Notes: generated from the letters alone by a model not told the origin. A stretch of 64,000 bases of DNA from Cardiocondyla obscurior (GCF_019399895.1 NW_027228818.1:1-64000); one strand, 5' to 3'; shown: positions 39,226 to 51,296, counted from the first letter of the stretch. Program-made: numbers and translations.

Positions 39226-42059
39226 TATTTAGCATCTCCATGACCTTCCTCCGTAGGTTCCACCTCCATGGCCTCCTGTTCTCCCCTTGTCGGGAGTTGT
39301 TGTACAGGCCTTTGAGTGATCGGTTTGTCCACTCTTCCTTTCCTCTTTCTAGAAGTGCACTTGGCACTGCCCAAGATATGATCTGCCTTTCTATTCAAGT
39401 CCCGACAGACCGGACATTTAGGCGAAGAAGAACAGTTCCTTGCTATATGCCCCGATTCTCCACAACGGTAACAACAACCGGATCTATCTTGAGAATCGGG
39501 ACATTTTCCAGCCACGTGCCCTTTTTCTAAACATTTGTAACAACGGAGGGGGCGCGCGTCTAAGAGTTCAATTCTGATGCGAGTCCACCCAACATCCAGA
39601 CGACCCCCCTCCGTTGCCCTTTTAGCCGCTGCAATGGGGAGTTTGATCCACAAAGTCCCCAAACCACCGGGAGGTCTTCGTATGTCTCCTGTGGTTATTT
39701 CTCTGGTGTGGCAGCCTCCTTTTTTCTGCAACAGCTGTCACTATTTCTTCCTTACTCAAGGAAGGTTCGAGGCCTTTAATTCTTATTTCCGCCATTAAAC
39801 ATGGGCGGCTAACACGAACATTTTTGCCATCAAGGACTTCTTTGATTCTTGATGCTAAAGCATCGGCCTTAGAATCATTTGAAGTCCCTGAAACTTCTAT
39901 AAGGAAGGCCCCAGACGCAGTAAATCTTGTCTTAACTTTCTCGGCAATTCCAACTTCATTGAGCTGAATCTTCTGTCTCACTTCCTTCATAATTTCTGAG
40001 TATTGGCCTTCAGGGCAGTTCAACACAACCGCAGAGGACCTGGGCACTCTTCTTCTTGGCTTCTTCTTCTTTTTCTTTTCCCCTCTTCCCTCCTTTGTGG
40101 CCATTTTAGCCGCAGAAGGAAGAGAAGGAAGAATATCTTCCCCCATCTTCTTAGATTGGGTATTATTTTTCTTTCTTCCACCTCCAGATTTTTGTTCTGG
40201 GATGGAAGAAGATGAACCACCTTCTTTGGCAGTTTTCTTTGCTGCTCGCCGTCCAACGACCTGAGACCATTCAGACTCCTTTGTCGACGATACAGCAGAA
40301 GATTTTTCAGCGGAGATATGTTTAACCGCTGACTGTCTTGTAGAAGGAACATTTTCCTTTTCACTGACTTTACTCTTGCCAGCAGACGAGGGAAGCGCAG
40401 GAGATTTAGTTCTCCTATTTGCCTTTCCTTTGTTTCCCTTGGCACCCCCACCGGGAACCGGGCGCTCCGTGGCGCTTTTATAGCGTCCACATTTGGGGTG
40501 TTATTCCGGGCCCCAGTGGAAGTGCTTTGGGAACAACCTGTTTGGCGAAGGTTGCTATCATGCCACCTATCTCCTTTCGTATCTCTTCCGCAAAGAATGA
40601 AAGCCTTTTTTCGATCAGGCTCTCAATATCTTTTATAGATTTCACAGATGGAGTGTGAGTCTTGGCTATCTCAATACTGGTTTTATCAGAAAGAACCAGG
40701 CGGCGTCCTTTAATTGGCGGTCTAACTGCCGGCGGCCAATCTTCTTTAGATGATAATACTTCCTTGAAAGAGAGAGGCTCACCGGCCTCAATCACTTCCA
40801 TTTCTACATCATCTATTTCCTCACTTATCGCCTTTTGCGTTTTAAGTGGAGGAGGCATATATTCTGCATCTCTGGATGCCTTGAGTTCCTCGATTTCTTT
40901 TCGCAAAGACGCAGCTTCAACTTTAAGTCTTTCGACCTCAGATTGGTCAACTTCCTGACCTTTAGTCTCTGTGAGGGGCGCTTTACATACTAGAGCATCT
41001 GTCCCTACTTTGATCTTGAGGGCCGCTTCTCTTAAAATTCTTACGAATCCGCCCTTCAAATTGGTGGACTTTTTAGCCACTTGTTCAACCTGTTGGGCGG
41101 TTCGCAGAACCTCGGCAATTATGTCTCGAGAAGGAAGGTTAGACATTTCTTCTCCAAGTCTTTCCGCCATTTTTGAGCCTTTTTTGCCCTCAAATTCGGA
41201 AGGGTCATAATTACCCTTCGCAATTTCCTTCGCAGTTTTAATTTCTTCGCGAATCCTTCCTAATTCCTCTTTTGCTGCTTTTATAGCAAGGATCTCAACC
41301 CCTTTACCTGTTACTATGGGGCGTCCACGTTTTTTCTTTTGGCTCTCAAATAAATTATCTTCTGATGAAGAAAAAGAGCAGTCCATTCGTGTCATGACTC
41401 GGCGAGCCTTTGAGTCGACTTCGCGAGTATTTCTTTTCCTCGTTCTTTTTGATGCCCCTGACGCAGTAGTGCGAATAGAAGCATCTGAAGCGTTGGAGGA
41501 ATCCAAACTTATAACGTCGGTGTTGGCGTTTTCGTCGCAAAACGCATTGTCTGCGGATGTTTGCAGCAACGCGCCTCGAGCGTCATCCTCTGTTGCCGTT
41601 GTCACACCAGCTTCTGATTGCGCAGCTGGTGGTGGAGAACCCGCATGTGGCCTTATTTGTTTAAAAGAAATCGCCGATGTCATTGGCAGATTTCTATTTG
41701 TTGCCTGGCCAGTCTGCGTCCTACATTTAGGGCCTACTTTCTTTCTACCCTTCGCTTTTTTAACAATCTCCATTCCGATTACTTGAGGGAGTTTCATATA
41801 CTCCCCGTCTGTATCGGTGAATGGAGCAACATTCTCAGCCAATTCTTCGTCTAAGAGATAATGGCCTCGATCCTCGTAATCGGATCGGTCTCTGTTCATC
41901 GCAGAGGCATTTTCCCCGGCTGCCCCTGCGGAGCAAGCAGCCGGTAGCCCGTCGTACGATGACGACGAAGGAGAGCCGGGACGGCACTCTCCGCCGACCC
42001 CTGGCCGTCCGAACGACCTGGGATGGTAGTGGTTCTCCTTTATTGCTACTCATATCCAT
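39225..42059 (-). pseudogene. E7 ORF1 (Gag-like, zinc knuckles), frameshifted
   Basis: ATG 42057-42059 (MDMSSNKG). The frame breaks near 41990-42010, inside the conserved N-terminal block, and resumes with SSSSYDG and CSAG. A long open part runs from about 41930 to 40478. It contains DTDGEYMKLP and NLKGGFVRILREAALKIK. Further shifts near 40480, 40140 and 39720 separate the lysine-rich linker, the SAVVLNCPEGQY core and the knuckle region. The knuckles CYKCLEKGHVAGKC, CCYRCGESGHIARNC and CPVCRDLNRKADH are all readable. Stop TAA 39225-39227. Confidence 0.88.
39243..39258 (-). promoter_or_regulatory. GGAGG-loop hairpin before the ORF1 stop, E7
   Basis: The sense RNA is ACCU-ACGGAGGA-AGGU, with GGAGG inside the loop, 20 nt or less before UAAUG. 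It encodes TEEG. Confidence 0.45.
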
Positions 42060-42631
42060 GTTTAGTTATAAAATGGTTTGTGTAGGGTTTTCCTTCCCCT
42101 AGGCCGGTTGGGTGCCATCCCTGACGACCCCGGCCTGGCCGACTCCTTAAACTCGCGGCGCGTGGGCCCCGCCTCGGAATATGTCCGAGCGGCCCCACGC
42201 CCGCCCACACAGCTCCGAAGAGCACAGGAATAGGAAGGAAGGAAGGAAGGAAAGGAAGGAATAAGAGAAAAACAAAAATATAAAAACAAAATAAACATAA
42301 AACACAAAACAAAAATCCCCTAAACCCCCAAAACCCTCCCCCATAACCCCCATTCCCCACACCTTGCCGGAGGGAGGTCTTAGACCATCCCCTAACGACC
42401 CCGGCGGGCCGGGCGTTTGAATTCCGGGTCGCCATCCCTTACCACCTTGGGGGGAATAATACCCACCCTCTCGGCGAAGTGGTCGCCGGGCTCAGGAACA
42501 CCTCCGGGAACGCCAAGTCCCGTACCGCGGATCCCAGCCCTGAGAGGACTGTTCACCGCGGCCCCTGAAGGTTTGTACCTCCCACGGCTCGAGTACATGC
42601 TGTACTCGAAGTGCAATGCCAGGGAGGTACT
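42060..42631 (-). other. E7 5' UTR, short type with G-rich tract
   Basis: Palindrome CTCGGA-ATATG-TCCGAG (42173-42189). A GGAA-rich and then A-rich stretch (42225-42310) precedes C-runs (42317-42351) that are G-runs in sense. Only one copy of the module is present (from about 42405), and its terminal hairpin is replaced by a CCGCGG/CCGCGG stem. Confidence 0.75.
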
Positions 42632-42764
42632 GTGCGCTCTTAGTAGGACCGAACCTCCCCGCCGGGCCCTCCCCGGGACTAAGTCCCAGGTACTGCCCCA
42701 GCGGATCGTTGATTCGATCCCTTAAGCCCCCTCACCACGACAAGGTGGCGCACTACGAGGGGGG
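42632..42764 (-). ncRNA. HDV-like self-cleaving ribozyme candidate, E7 5' end
   Basis: All parts are present as in E6: P2 GUGCGC/GCGCAC, P3 with loop UUGUCGU, P4 with one G-U pair, and J4/2 CUAAGA. There is one extra C at the 5' end (CCCCCCUC), so the exact cleavage base is less certain. Confidence 0.7.
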
Positions 42765-42778
42765 AACCTAACCTAACC
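42765..42778 (-). repeat. Telomeric TTAGG repeat tract between E7 and E8
   Basis: AACCTAACCTAACC. Confidence 0.95.
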
Positions 42779-42800
42779 TTTTTTTTTTTTTTTTTTTTTT

Positions 42801-42909
42801 AACGTGAGGAAATGCCTTTACGCATACCCCCGGCTTGGGAAGCTCCGGGGGTTATGTGGGGCTCAGGACTTATGCAAACGTGCTGCCTACTACCCACTAA
42901 AACCTCACG
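42801..42909 (-). ncRNA. E8 3'-terminal RNA structure next to poly(A)
   Basis: CGTGAGG (42803-42809) pairs with CCTCACG (42903-42909). The inner CCCCCGG/CCGGGGG hairpin and the core blocks are conserved. Confidence 0.75.
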
Positions 42910-43424
42910 ATTGGCCTAGCGCAGGCAGTGATAGATGGGCGGCACGGGAGGCGCGAACACATTACAATGCCGCACCGCCCATCCACCGCCGAGACCCCCT
43001 TGTCAGAGGGGGTCACTGCCAACCGGGGTACCTTCTTGTATGCTAAGAAGGCCCCCAGCGCCCGGTCCTTAGACTTGACCGGGCCACCATCCTGTTACTT
43101 GGTAGAAGGGGCCAATGCCCTTCCACCAACGCCCTCCCAAGGGCGAGAGGCAGCAGGCGGTTCCCAGCCGCCTGTGATGCCGCCTTCTCCACACCAGTTG
43201 TACAGTCGAAGAAGGAGGAAGACCCTCACCCATAAAGGGAGCTATTGGGCCACCCCCACTCCGACTGCACAAGTACTCAGGGTCTTGAAAGACCGTGAGG
43301 CCAAAGAGCCTCTATGTTTGGAAGTCCTGAAAAGGACTTCCAAAATAGCAACACAACAAATAGCCCTTAAAAGGGCTATTTCTCCCGCCTAATACACATG
43401 GGAGATTAACACTCCCATGACATT

Positions 43425-45133
43425 TTATGGTGGGCGTAGATGCGCCAACACTCTTCTTCTGCCCCTGAGAGGAACAGGAGTTCCAATCCTTAAGATAGGC
43501 TGAGAGACTTCCTCACGCCTAACTCTTTCATTTTCCTCCTTTAGCGTCATAACGTGATCGCAAAAGGAGGAGAAAATCTCCCATTTATCGTCATCTGCGA
43601 CGACTGCATCTATTATTGCCGGAAGGTCAAGATTATTTCCTAACTCCGCAGCAAGCACAACTCTCTCATCACTCCATGCGGCACATACTGAGATTGTGTG
43701 CTGTGCACTATCTCTCCCAGCTCCGCATTCATGACATTTTGTTGTCCTTTCCTTACCAATTCTGCACAGGTAATCTCCAAAGCAGCCGTGCCCAGAGATC
43801 ACCTGCGCAGAATGGAATGTGACATATCCACGCCTATACACCAACCAATCATCCAGGCATGGAAGTATCGCCTCCACCACCCGACAACCAGGAGAGTTTG
43901 GCGTAAGTCTACGCGCCAACTCTTCTGCCCAATTCTCTATGACCCATTTTTGGGTCCTCAGCCTAAGTTTATTTTTAATCAGCGGGGTAATTGCGACATT
44001 TCTCCGCCGAATTTCCACCATCTTCTGGTATGTATAGGCGCGAGCACGCCCGATATCTCAAGGAGGTATACCCGCCATCAAGGTCGCTGCGTCATATGCT
44101 GTAGTGCGATAAGCGTAACCCTTTGTGGCAATCCATCGCCAAATGCGCCTAACAGGCGCCAAGGCTTTTGTGTAACAGCCTTGTCTAGATCTCTCGCCCA
44201 AATGGGCGAGCCGGCAACAGACTGTACGACTGAAGCATACAGCCGACGAACCTTTGCTTCCGGGCCCCCAATGTTGGGCATAATTCGGCCTAAACCGGTG
44301 GCCACTTTCTCTAAACGTGGAGCAAGACCAGAAAAATGTTTGCTCCAACTCCAGTTCCCGTCCAGAGTGAGGCCTAAGTATTTAATTACCTGGCCCACCT
44401 GAACGGGAACTCCATCCATTGTAATAACCGTGGGAGGCGGATTGCCCACTACAGAGGGATCATGAAAGAATATGGCCTCTGATTTACTTGCTGCCACTTC
44501 TAGACCAAGACCGCGGATAGCTCGAACCACAGAGGCAACAGAGACCTCCGCAACCCCAAAGCTTCTTCCAATCATCCCCCGGGAGAGCACTAGCGTGTCG
44601 TCTTAGCAGATAACTGTGCTCCCGGGGCAGAGCAACTCTTAACACTATATCGAACGCGACGTTCCACAGAAGCGGACCAAGAACCGATCCTTGCGGAACG
44701 CCACGCTCAACTAACTTCTTAACGTGAAGTCCATTGCAGTCCACGTATGACAACCTTCTATCACTAAGGTAAGCATGCACTATCCGGCGAAGATATAAGG
44801 GAACACGAAGACGCTCGAGCGCTTCTCCTATAACTTTCCAAGGCAGAGTGTTAAAAGCGTTTTTAATGTCGATAGATACTGCCAATAACACTTCGCCCTG
44901 CTCTACTGCTGCCTCCGCAAGGGCTCTGACTCTGGCGATGGCGTCAAGTGTCGAGCGACCTTCCCGGAAGCCATATTGCTCTTCATGGAGCGATGTATCA
45001 CCCTGCGAAAGATGCTGGATGAGACGGCCAGCAATGATACGCTCAAATAATTTCCCCGTCTCATCCAGCAAACAAATAGGCCTGTAGGAGGACGATTCTC
45101 CTGGAGGCCTACCCTGTTTCGGGATAAGAACTA
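43425..45133 (-). pseudogene. E8 ORF2 fragment: reverse transcriptase and C-terminal region
   Basis: The 5' edge lies inside the RT at the LVLIPK block. What follows reads CLLDETGKLFERIIAGRL, YGFREGRSTLDAI, DIKNAFNTLP and GVPQGSVLGPLLWN. The YADD box falls in a damaged stretch near 44600. Thumb blocks (KYLGLTLDGNW, GRIMPNIGGP) and the HGCFGDYLCRIG block follow in changing frames. The CHECG knuckle is intact (C-X2-C-X8-H-X4-C near 43690-43745), and the stop TAA is at 43425-43427. It is a family not otherwise present in the window. Confidence 0.87.
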
Positions 45134-45142
45134 ACGAGAGGG

Positions 45143-45156
45143 AACCTAACCTAACC
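45143..45156 (-). repeat. Telomeric TTAGG repeat tract between E8 and E9
   Basis: AACCTAACCTAACC. Confidence 0.95.
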
Positions 45157-45178
45157 TTTTTTTTTTTTTTTTTTTTTT

Positions 45179-45286
45179 ACGACGGGAAATGCCTTTACGC
45201 ATCCCCTGTTTGACTAGGGGGTATGTGGGGCTCAGGTCTTACGGCTCAATAACTCGAGCCTGCCCACTACCCACTAAAACCCGTCG
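45179..45286 (-). ncRNA. E9 3'-terminal RNA structure next to poly(A)
   Basis: ACGACGGG (45179-45186) pairs with CCCGTCG (45280-45286). The core blocks are conserved as in E3 and E4. Confidence 0.75.
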
Positions 45287-45932
45287 GGAGCCTGTTTGCA
45301 CAGGCTGGGACTACTCGGCGTTTGGGAACGGCTCGGGTACGCTAACATAACTTCCTTAGCCGTCCCCCGCCTTGACCCAAGGTCCCAGTCCTGGCCGCGC
45401 CCTTCCCTATTTAGCGGGAAAGACACGGCGCCCAGCCGATGACATGGCTGGGCTGCCCTCCTATTTACTCGGCTACAGAGGGGCTACCACCTCTGCAGCC
45501 GTACCTCTTAGTGCAGAGGATGTCAGCGGCTGGATTGAACACCAACCGCTGCCCCCTCACTAAGTCCAAAGGGAAGAAGAGAAGACGAAGACCCCTCACG
45601 CCGAAGCGAGCTATTGGGGCCCCGAACTCTTCTCCCTCCCCAAGGAGATTCCCACTAAGTTCTGAAAAGAACTGTTAGTTTATAGCCCTGAAAAGGGCTA
45701 GGAAAACCCGCGGCATTGCCGCACGGCCCTTATGGGCCCTCCTACTCTCCAAGTACAGAAGGGGAGAAGAGAATGTTTTCACTTCTCCCCTTAGTCCTAT
45801 CTAGGCCTTAAATGGGCCAAAGGTTTTGTCCTTCTCTCAAACGAGGAGGGACACCTCCTCCGTCTCCTAGTGAATCCAGAGGGGCAACTTCGCCTCTCCG
45901 ACTCTTTCTTCTTCTCTCCTTTTGCGACAAAA

Positions 45933-48925
45933 CTATGTCGCAAAAGGAGGTAAATATCTCCCAATCTTCCTTTCCTCGAGAACCCTAGGGATTAAGGCCT
46001 CAAGGGAAAGATCGTTCCCAAACTTAGTGGTCAAGGCTCGGCGCTCTTCGGCGAAGGTTGGACACTCCGCCAGAGTATGTTGCGCCGAGTCTTGACTAGC
46101 CCCGCACTGGTGGCAGCACGACGGGCTCACGACAATTCGGCACAGATAATCCCCGAAACACCCATGTCCGGAGACCATCTGTGCGACCTGAAGGTGAGGC
46201 GATAACACGCCCCACTTATCCACTCCCTAACACCGGGGCTAATGCCCCTAATGCGGCGGGCTGGTGCACCTGACGCGCTAAGACTTGCGCGCCACCAGCC
46301 CAGCATATCATTTCTCGCCTGCTTCCTTAGGCGCGCCATAATGGCGGCTGGGGCAGAGTCCCCTCTTCATACGGGACACGCTCATATCTGAGCGCGCTCC
46401 CGAGCGAGCAACTCCAGCGGTGGGAGTCCCGCAAGCACCGTAGCGGCGTCATGCGACACCGTACGGTAGCAGCGGGCGATCTCATGGCCACCCGCGCATG
46501 GTGCGGCAGAGTGGCAGTTGTGGCGCGACAGTGCGCTAAGTCGCCGCAAAGATCGGTGCGCCGTACATAGCCACCGACTGTACAGTCGTCGCATAAAGAC
46601 GCCGCACCCTTCCTGATGGGCCCCCAAGATTGGGCATTAGACGGCCAAGTGCCGCTGAAATCTTGCCCAATCTGGGGGCAAGTTGAGCGAAGTGCTCGCC
46701 GAATTTCCATTTGCTGTCCAGAATGAGCCCCAGATATTTAATATGGGGACTCACCTGAACAGCCGAACCACTCACCAAGATGGAGGAATGAGGAGGGAGG
46801 GGAGTTCGCAGGCAGCAAACACTAGTGCCTCCGTTTTTTCCGGGGCCACCCTAGTCCCATTCTCTGAACCGCCCCGACTACTGCCGCCACAGCCACTTCG
46901 CCCATAGCCCGGGCCTCCCACCAGTTGTCACCCCGGGCCAGCACAAGTGTGTCATCGGCGTAACACACTGCGCTGCAACCCGGGGGAAGCGCAGTCCTAA
47001 GGACTCTGTCGTACGCGAGGTCCCAAAGCAGGGGGCCAAGCACAGACCCCTGTGGGACCCCGCGATCTACCATTCTGGAGACCCGCCTACCCTGGCGGTC
47101 CCTGTACTCCAGCGCTCATCAAGGTAAGAACGCATAACTCGTTGGAGGTGATCGGGGACCTGGAAGTAATCTAACGCTTCCCGATCACTCCCCACGGCAG
47201 GGTGTTGAAAGCATTTGTCACATCCAATGACACCGCTAACAACACCCCGCCACTCTCGTAGCAGCTTCCGCCAGGGCTCTAACGCGTGAAATCGCGTCAA
47301 TCGTTGAACGCCCCGACGGAAGCCGTATTGCTCCTCGTGGAGTCCATTCTCCCGACCTGCCAGATGCTGGACGAGGCGGGCAGCGATAATTCGCTCCAAT
47401 AACTTCCCGACCTCGTCCAACAAGCAGATTGGTCGGTACGAGGAGGGAGTACCCCCGGGTTTGCCGGGTTTAGGAATCAAGGTGAGAAGAGCTTTCTTCC
47501 AAGCCCGGGGAAAGACTCCCTCCCGCAAACATGCATTAAATACTTGCCCAACCTGTTTGGGCAGTACTTTTCCGGCCGCCAAGGCCACAACTTTACCAGG
47601 GACGCCGTCAGGACCCGGTGCTTTATTAGCCTTAAGTCTCCTGACGGCGCCGATCAACTCCTCCTCTGAAATCTCCCACTCTTCCTGCCATTGAAAGTCC
47701 CCTTCGGCTTGGGGAATAACAGGTCCCTCATTTGGTGGAAATAAAGTATCCACCACCCCCTTTAAAACTGAGGGGGCTAACTGCTCTGTCACGGGAGGCG
47801 CCCAGATCGAAGTTGCCCAAAACTATTTTGTATGGGCGCCCCCATGGATCCTCTTCAATGTTTGAAAGTTCGTCCCAAGCCTTGGCCTTGGCAGCCGCAA
47901 TGGCAGCCTTAAGTCTGCCGCAAGCCTCCCTGTAGTCAGCATACCTGCTGGCTATGATCTCGGGAGACCGTCCTCGAGAACGCGCGCGTGTAAAGCCACG
48001 TCTATTGTGGACGGAGGCACGTCTAAGTTCGGCGATTTCCTCCGTCCACCAATATGCAGCACGATGGGTTTAGAGGAGTGGCCCTAGGCATAGACGCCTC
48101 ACAAGCGTCAGTAAGTGTACGTCTAAGCCACTCAACTCCTTCCTGCGCCGATAACCTGCCGGATTTGCGACCAAGTCGCACTTCCAGTGCGGCCTCCAAG
48201 TGGCCACACTCCATTCTTGAGAGCCCATCTTGGTCGTCCCCTGTTGACGAACCGTCGGGCTCTTACATTCCGCAGAGGGTGCCGAGACATTTGGATGTAT
48301 AAGTGATCCGAAAGCGTCTCCTCGTCCACCACCTGCCAACCTGACACCAATGCGCGCGCGGAGGGAGATATCCAAGTCAGATCAACTATCGATTCACCCC
48401 TCCACGCAACGCAAGTACTAGCAGCTCCCTCATTGGCAAGAAGGAGCCCCAATGCTGCCGCCCAATTAACCAGGGCTTCACCCCGACGATCAGACCTCGG
48501 GGAACCCCATGCGACGTGTTTCGCATTAAAGTCCCCCGCTATTAACACTTGCCCAGATAAACAGGGCCTCAGGACCGAGCCTAAGATCTCTAATCGATCC
48601 TCAAAATCAGAAAAGGACAGTGAGGGGGAGATGTAGACACCAACGATGGTAAACTTTCCCCACTTAACCCCTACGTATCCATCTCCTTTTCCCCATAAAG
48701 TACAGAGAGGAGAGATGTTATGCCATGTAATGGCAACCAAGCCGCAATTATCACCCACCCAGCGGAGTGACCGCGGAACGGAGTGTGGCTCCGCAGCTAC
48801 ACCAATACATGGCCACGGGCCGCCACGCTATGGACAAACAAGTCCTGAGCACGGCGGGCATGGTTCAGATTGGCCTGGAGGATTATGGCGGTGAAGGCGG
48901 GGCCGTTGCAGCCTCCTCCAGGCTG
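45933..48925 (-). pseudogene. E9 ORF2: endonuclease/reverse transcriptase, many frameshifts
   Basis: The frame opens at 48925, 43 nt before the end of ORF1, in the -1 register and without an AUG. The first residues are FTAIILQANLNHARRAQDLF. The endonuclease is readable (GDFNAKH, SDHLY). The linker is badly broken near 48000. A good RT stretch (47067-47792) has NKAPGPDGVPG, YRPICLLDEVG and YGFRRG. Then come GVPQGSVLGPLLWDL, VCYADDTLVLA, KYLGLILDSKW and the HGCFGDYLCRI block with the CHQCG knuckle (near 46090-46130). The stop at 45933 may itself be secondary: a similar C-terminal tail continues to about 45867. Confidence 0.85.
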
Positions 48926-51296
48926 TTACTTCCTTCGGCCAATGTAATAACCATTGGCTCTTTGCTACTCTGTTCCATTGGAACTTGTCCGTCTACCTCC
49001 ATGGCAGTGGTAACAGAGGAAGTCCTTATATTCGGACTTTTGTCCGGAAACACTATCTTGCCTGCTTTGGACTTCGCAGGACATGCACGTCCGCCCAATC
49101 TGTGGTTTGAAGGTCTCCCCACCTTCTTACAAACAGGGCAGACTGCGGGGGACGTGCAATCAGCTACCTTATGCCCGGAAGAACCACAGCGGAAACAATT
49201 TCCACTGCGATCTTCTTTACAGCATTCTGGCGTACGTGGCCCGACTGCAAACACCTAAAGCATTGCAGCGGGCGCGCCGCTAACAACTCAACTCTGGCCT
49301 TAGTCCAGCCAACCTGTACCCGACCTTCAGAAGCCAATTTGTTGGCAGCGTGAAGCGGGCACTGAACCCAGACGGTTCTAAGACCGTCACCTGAGAGGCG
49401 AAGTACGCCTAACTTAAATTGCGTAGGCTGGCAAGACGTAGCACCAGCCAACGCATCCATCACCTCCTGTACAGTAGCGGAGTCATCTAACCCGCGTATT
49501 CTAATCTCCGCCATCTTAACGGGTCGCTGGATTGTGACCCCCTCTAATCCTTCCAGGGCCTTAGATAATTCTTGAGCCAATACATCCGCCTTCTGCGAAC
49601 CTTCGGGGCCAGAGACCTCATACATTTGGGCCCCAGTTGCAGCCCTTCTAGGCCTTACCTGACTAATTCCCAGACTGGCCAGATCAATTTTGCTTTTGGC
49701 CAATCTAAGGACATCGCCGCTTTTGTCTGGAGGGCAGTTTATTACAACCGCCGCTGCCCGCGGAGGTTTCCGCTTGTTCGCTGCCTTCTTCTTTCCGGCA
49801 GATTTAACAGGGGCGTTGGAATTCCCTGTTTCCGTCCACAGGTGTCCTTGAAGATTTCCTGGCCTTCAAAGTCTTCTTTTATCTTCCACGGAAGAAGAGA
49901 TGGTCGTCTTCTTCCTCGCCTTCCTACCGACCACCGCAGTCCATGACTCGGTTGATCGAGTAACAGCGCTGGTTTCCGCGCCCTGATGTCTTTCCTAGAA
50001 AGAGGTACTGGCGGAGGCATCCGGGACCTATCTTTATCTCGGTCTACCTTCCCACTTGTGGCAGCTGTAGAGCCACTCTTCTTTCCTGACTTCTCCGCCG
50101 CAGGTTGCGGAGCTGATACGGAACTCTTCTTAGTACCGCCTTTAGAAGGCTTTTGCCTTCCAGAGGAGAGGGGAACAGCAGAGATCTCTGTCTCGGCTTC
50201 CATACCGTCAAAGTCTGGATTCGAAGTACCAAAGTTTGGAACTAATGAGCCAAATTTCTTCTCGCACCATTTATTAAATAGGCCGTCAAAGCGCTTGGCA
50301 ACGCTTCTTCAGCCTCCTCCATTGTTGGAGAAGAATTCCTCGTTGCTCTCGATCTGAGAGTTCGTGATGTACTCGGCACATCACGCAAGTCCTGGGCTGG
50401 AAGCTCCGCTGCTCTTGACCTAAGGCTTCGAATCTCTTCCTTGAGATTTCGGATTTCTTCTTGCTTCATCCAGCTCTTTACTAATGTAAAAGACTCGAAA
50501 CAACTTCTTGTGCAGGCCTCCTGGCCGATTTAGAAGCCATAATGGCAAGACTAGCACTTGTCTTGCAGGCTGCAGTCTTCAACTCTTTTATAAGAGTGCC
50601 CTTAAGGCCTTTGGAGACACATGCCACCTTTATCACTTGATTCATGGCCTCAAAGGCCCTCGCAGTTAAATCTTCAAGAGGAGCTTCTCTAAGGTCCTCC
50701 ATATACCGCTCGATCATGTTATCCGTGGATACACGGATTTTTTCCGGCAACGAGCTAGAAGGGTCAAGTATCCTCTTGGTTTCCTCGAGGTCAGACATCT
50801 TCTTCTCAGCCTCCACTAGACGTAGCTTGGCGGACGCCAATCCTACGTATTCTCCCGTAGTGGGAGGACGTCCCCTTTTACGAGTACTCATGGTGGACAA
50901 ATCAAAGTCCACCGAGGAGTCGTCTTCAACATCCGTAACACATCGTCGGATTGTATGTCCGTCGTTGGACATTATAGAGGGCGTGGGTGAACTTGCCCTT
51001 GACGTTCTCAACCTCTCGACTAAGGGAGCTAAATAAGGTGACGTCCTCATCGCATCCCTCTTTTTGCTCGCTGGACCAGGCCTCTTGGCCTTTCCAAGGC
51101 TCGAACCACCTATCATCGCACCATCTATCATCGCAGACGCTATTTCCTCTGTTGCCCCTGCGGAGCAAGCAACAGATGGCCCATCATGTGATGACGACGG
51201 GAGGGGAGCTGGGACAGCACTCCCCTCGCGCCGACTCCTGAGGGTCCGGTCCCCCTGGAGTGGTAAGTCTTTCCTATTTTGGGCCGACATTTTCAT
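48883..51296 (-). pseudogene. E9 ORF1 (Gag-like, zinc knuckles), frameshifted
   Basis: ATG 51294-51296 (MKMSAQNRK). It is open to 50481 (271 codons), including the RRGREGS-type N-terminal block, KRGRPPTTGEYVGLASAK and a helical stretch ending GLKGTLIKELKTAACKTSA. Later parts lie in other frames: a coiled-coil-like stretch (50242-50469), a lysine-rich linker, then the core from about 49703 (AKSKIDLASLGISQVRPRR). Knuckles are CFRCLQSGHVRQ (its last Cys shifted), CFRCGSSGHKVADC and CPVCKKVGRPSNH. It ends PPSPP with TAA at 48883-48885. It is shorter than the E3/E6 type ORF1. Confidence 0.86.
48910..48924 (-). promoter_or_regulatory. GGAGG-loop hairpin before the ORF1 stop, E9
   Basis: The sense RNA is AGCCU-GGAGG-AGGCU. 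Relative to E2 and E11 (GGUCU-GGAGG-AGACC), two pairs are changed on both sides while the loop is the same. It starts exactly where the ORF2 frame opens. Confidence 0.55.

Larger units (their letters stand above)
35577..42764 (-). mobile_element. E7: SART-like telomeric retrotransposon, full length but decayed
   Basis: The unit has a 23-base poly(T) (35577-35599), both ORFs traceable with several frameshifts, and a UAAUG junction. The 5' UTR is the short type, nearly identical to that of E9, and the ribozyme-like 5' end is intact. The ORFs form a family of their own. The AT content is higher than in E6. Confidence 0.93.
42779..45142 (-). mobile_element. E8: 5'-truncated telomeric retrotransposon (2.4 kb)
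   Basis: The unit has a 22-base poly(T) (42779-42800), a complete 3' UTR and only the RT and C-terminal part of ORF2. It breaks off in the RT at LVLIPK (near 45133). ORF1 and the 5' UTR are absent. Its upstream edge carries nine bases, CCCTCTCGT in sense, identical to the first bases of the E4/E9 type 5' end. Confidence 0.9.

Noticed and set aside
42225..42310. GGAA-rich and A-rich stretch as an independent microsatellite locus.
   Set aside because: It is present at the same place in E9 (about 51465-51550) and is part of the short-type 5' UTR.
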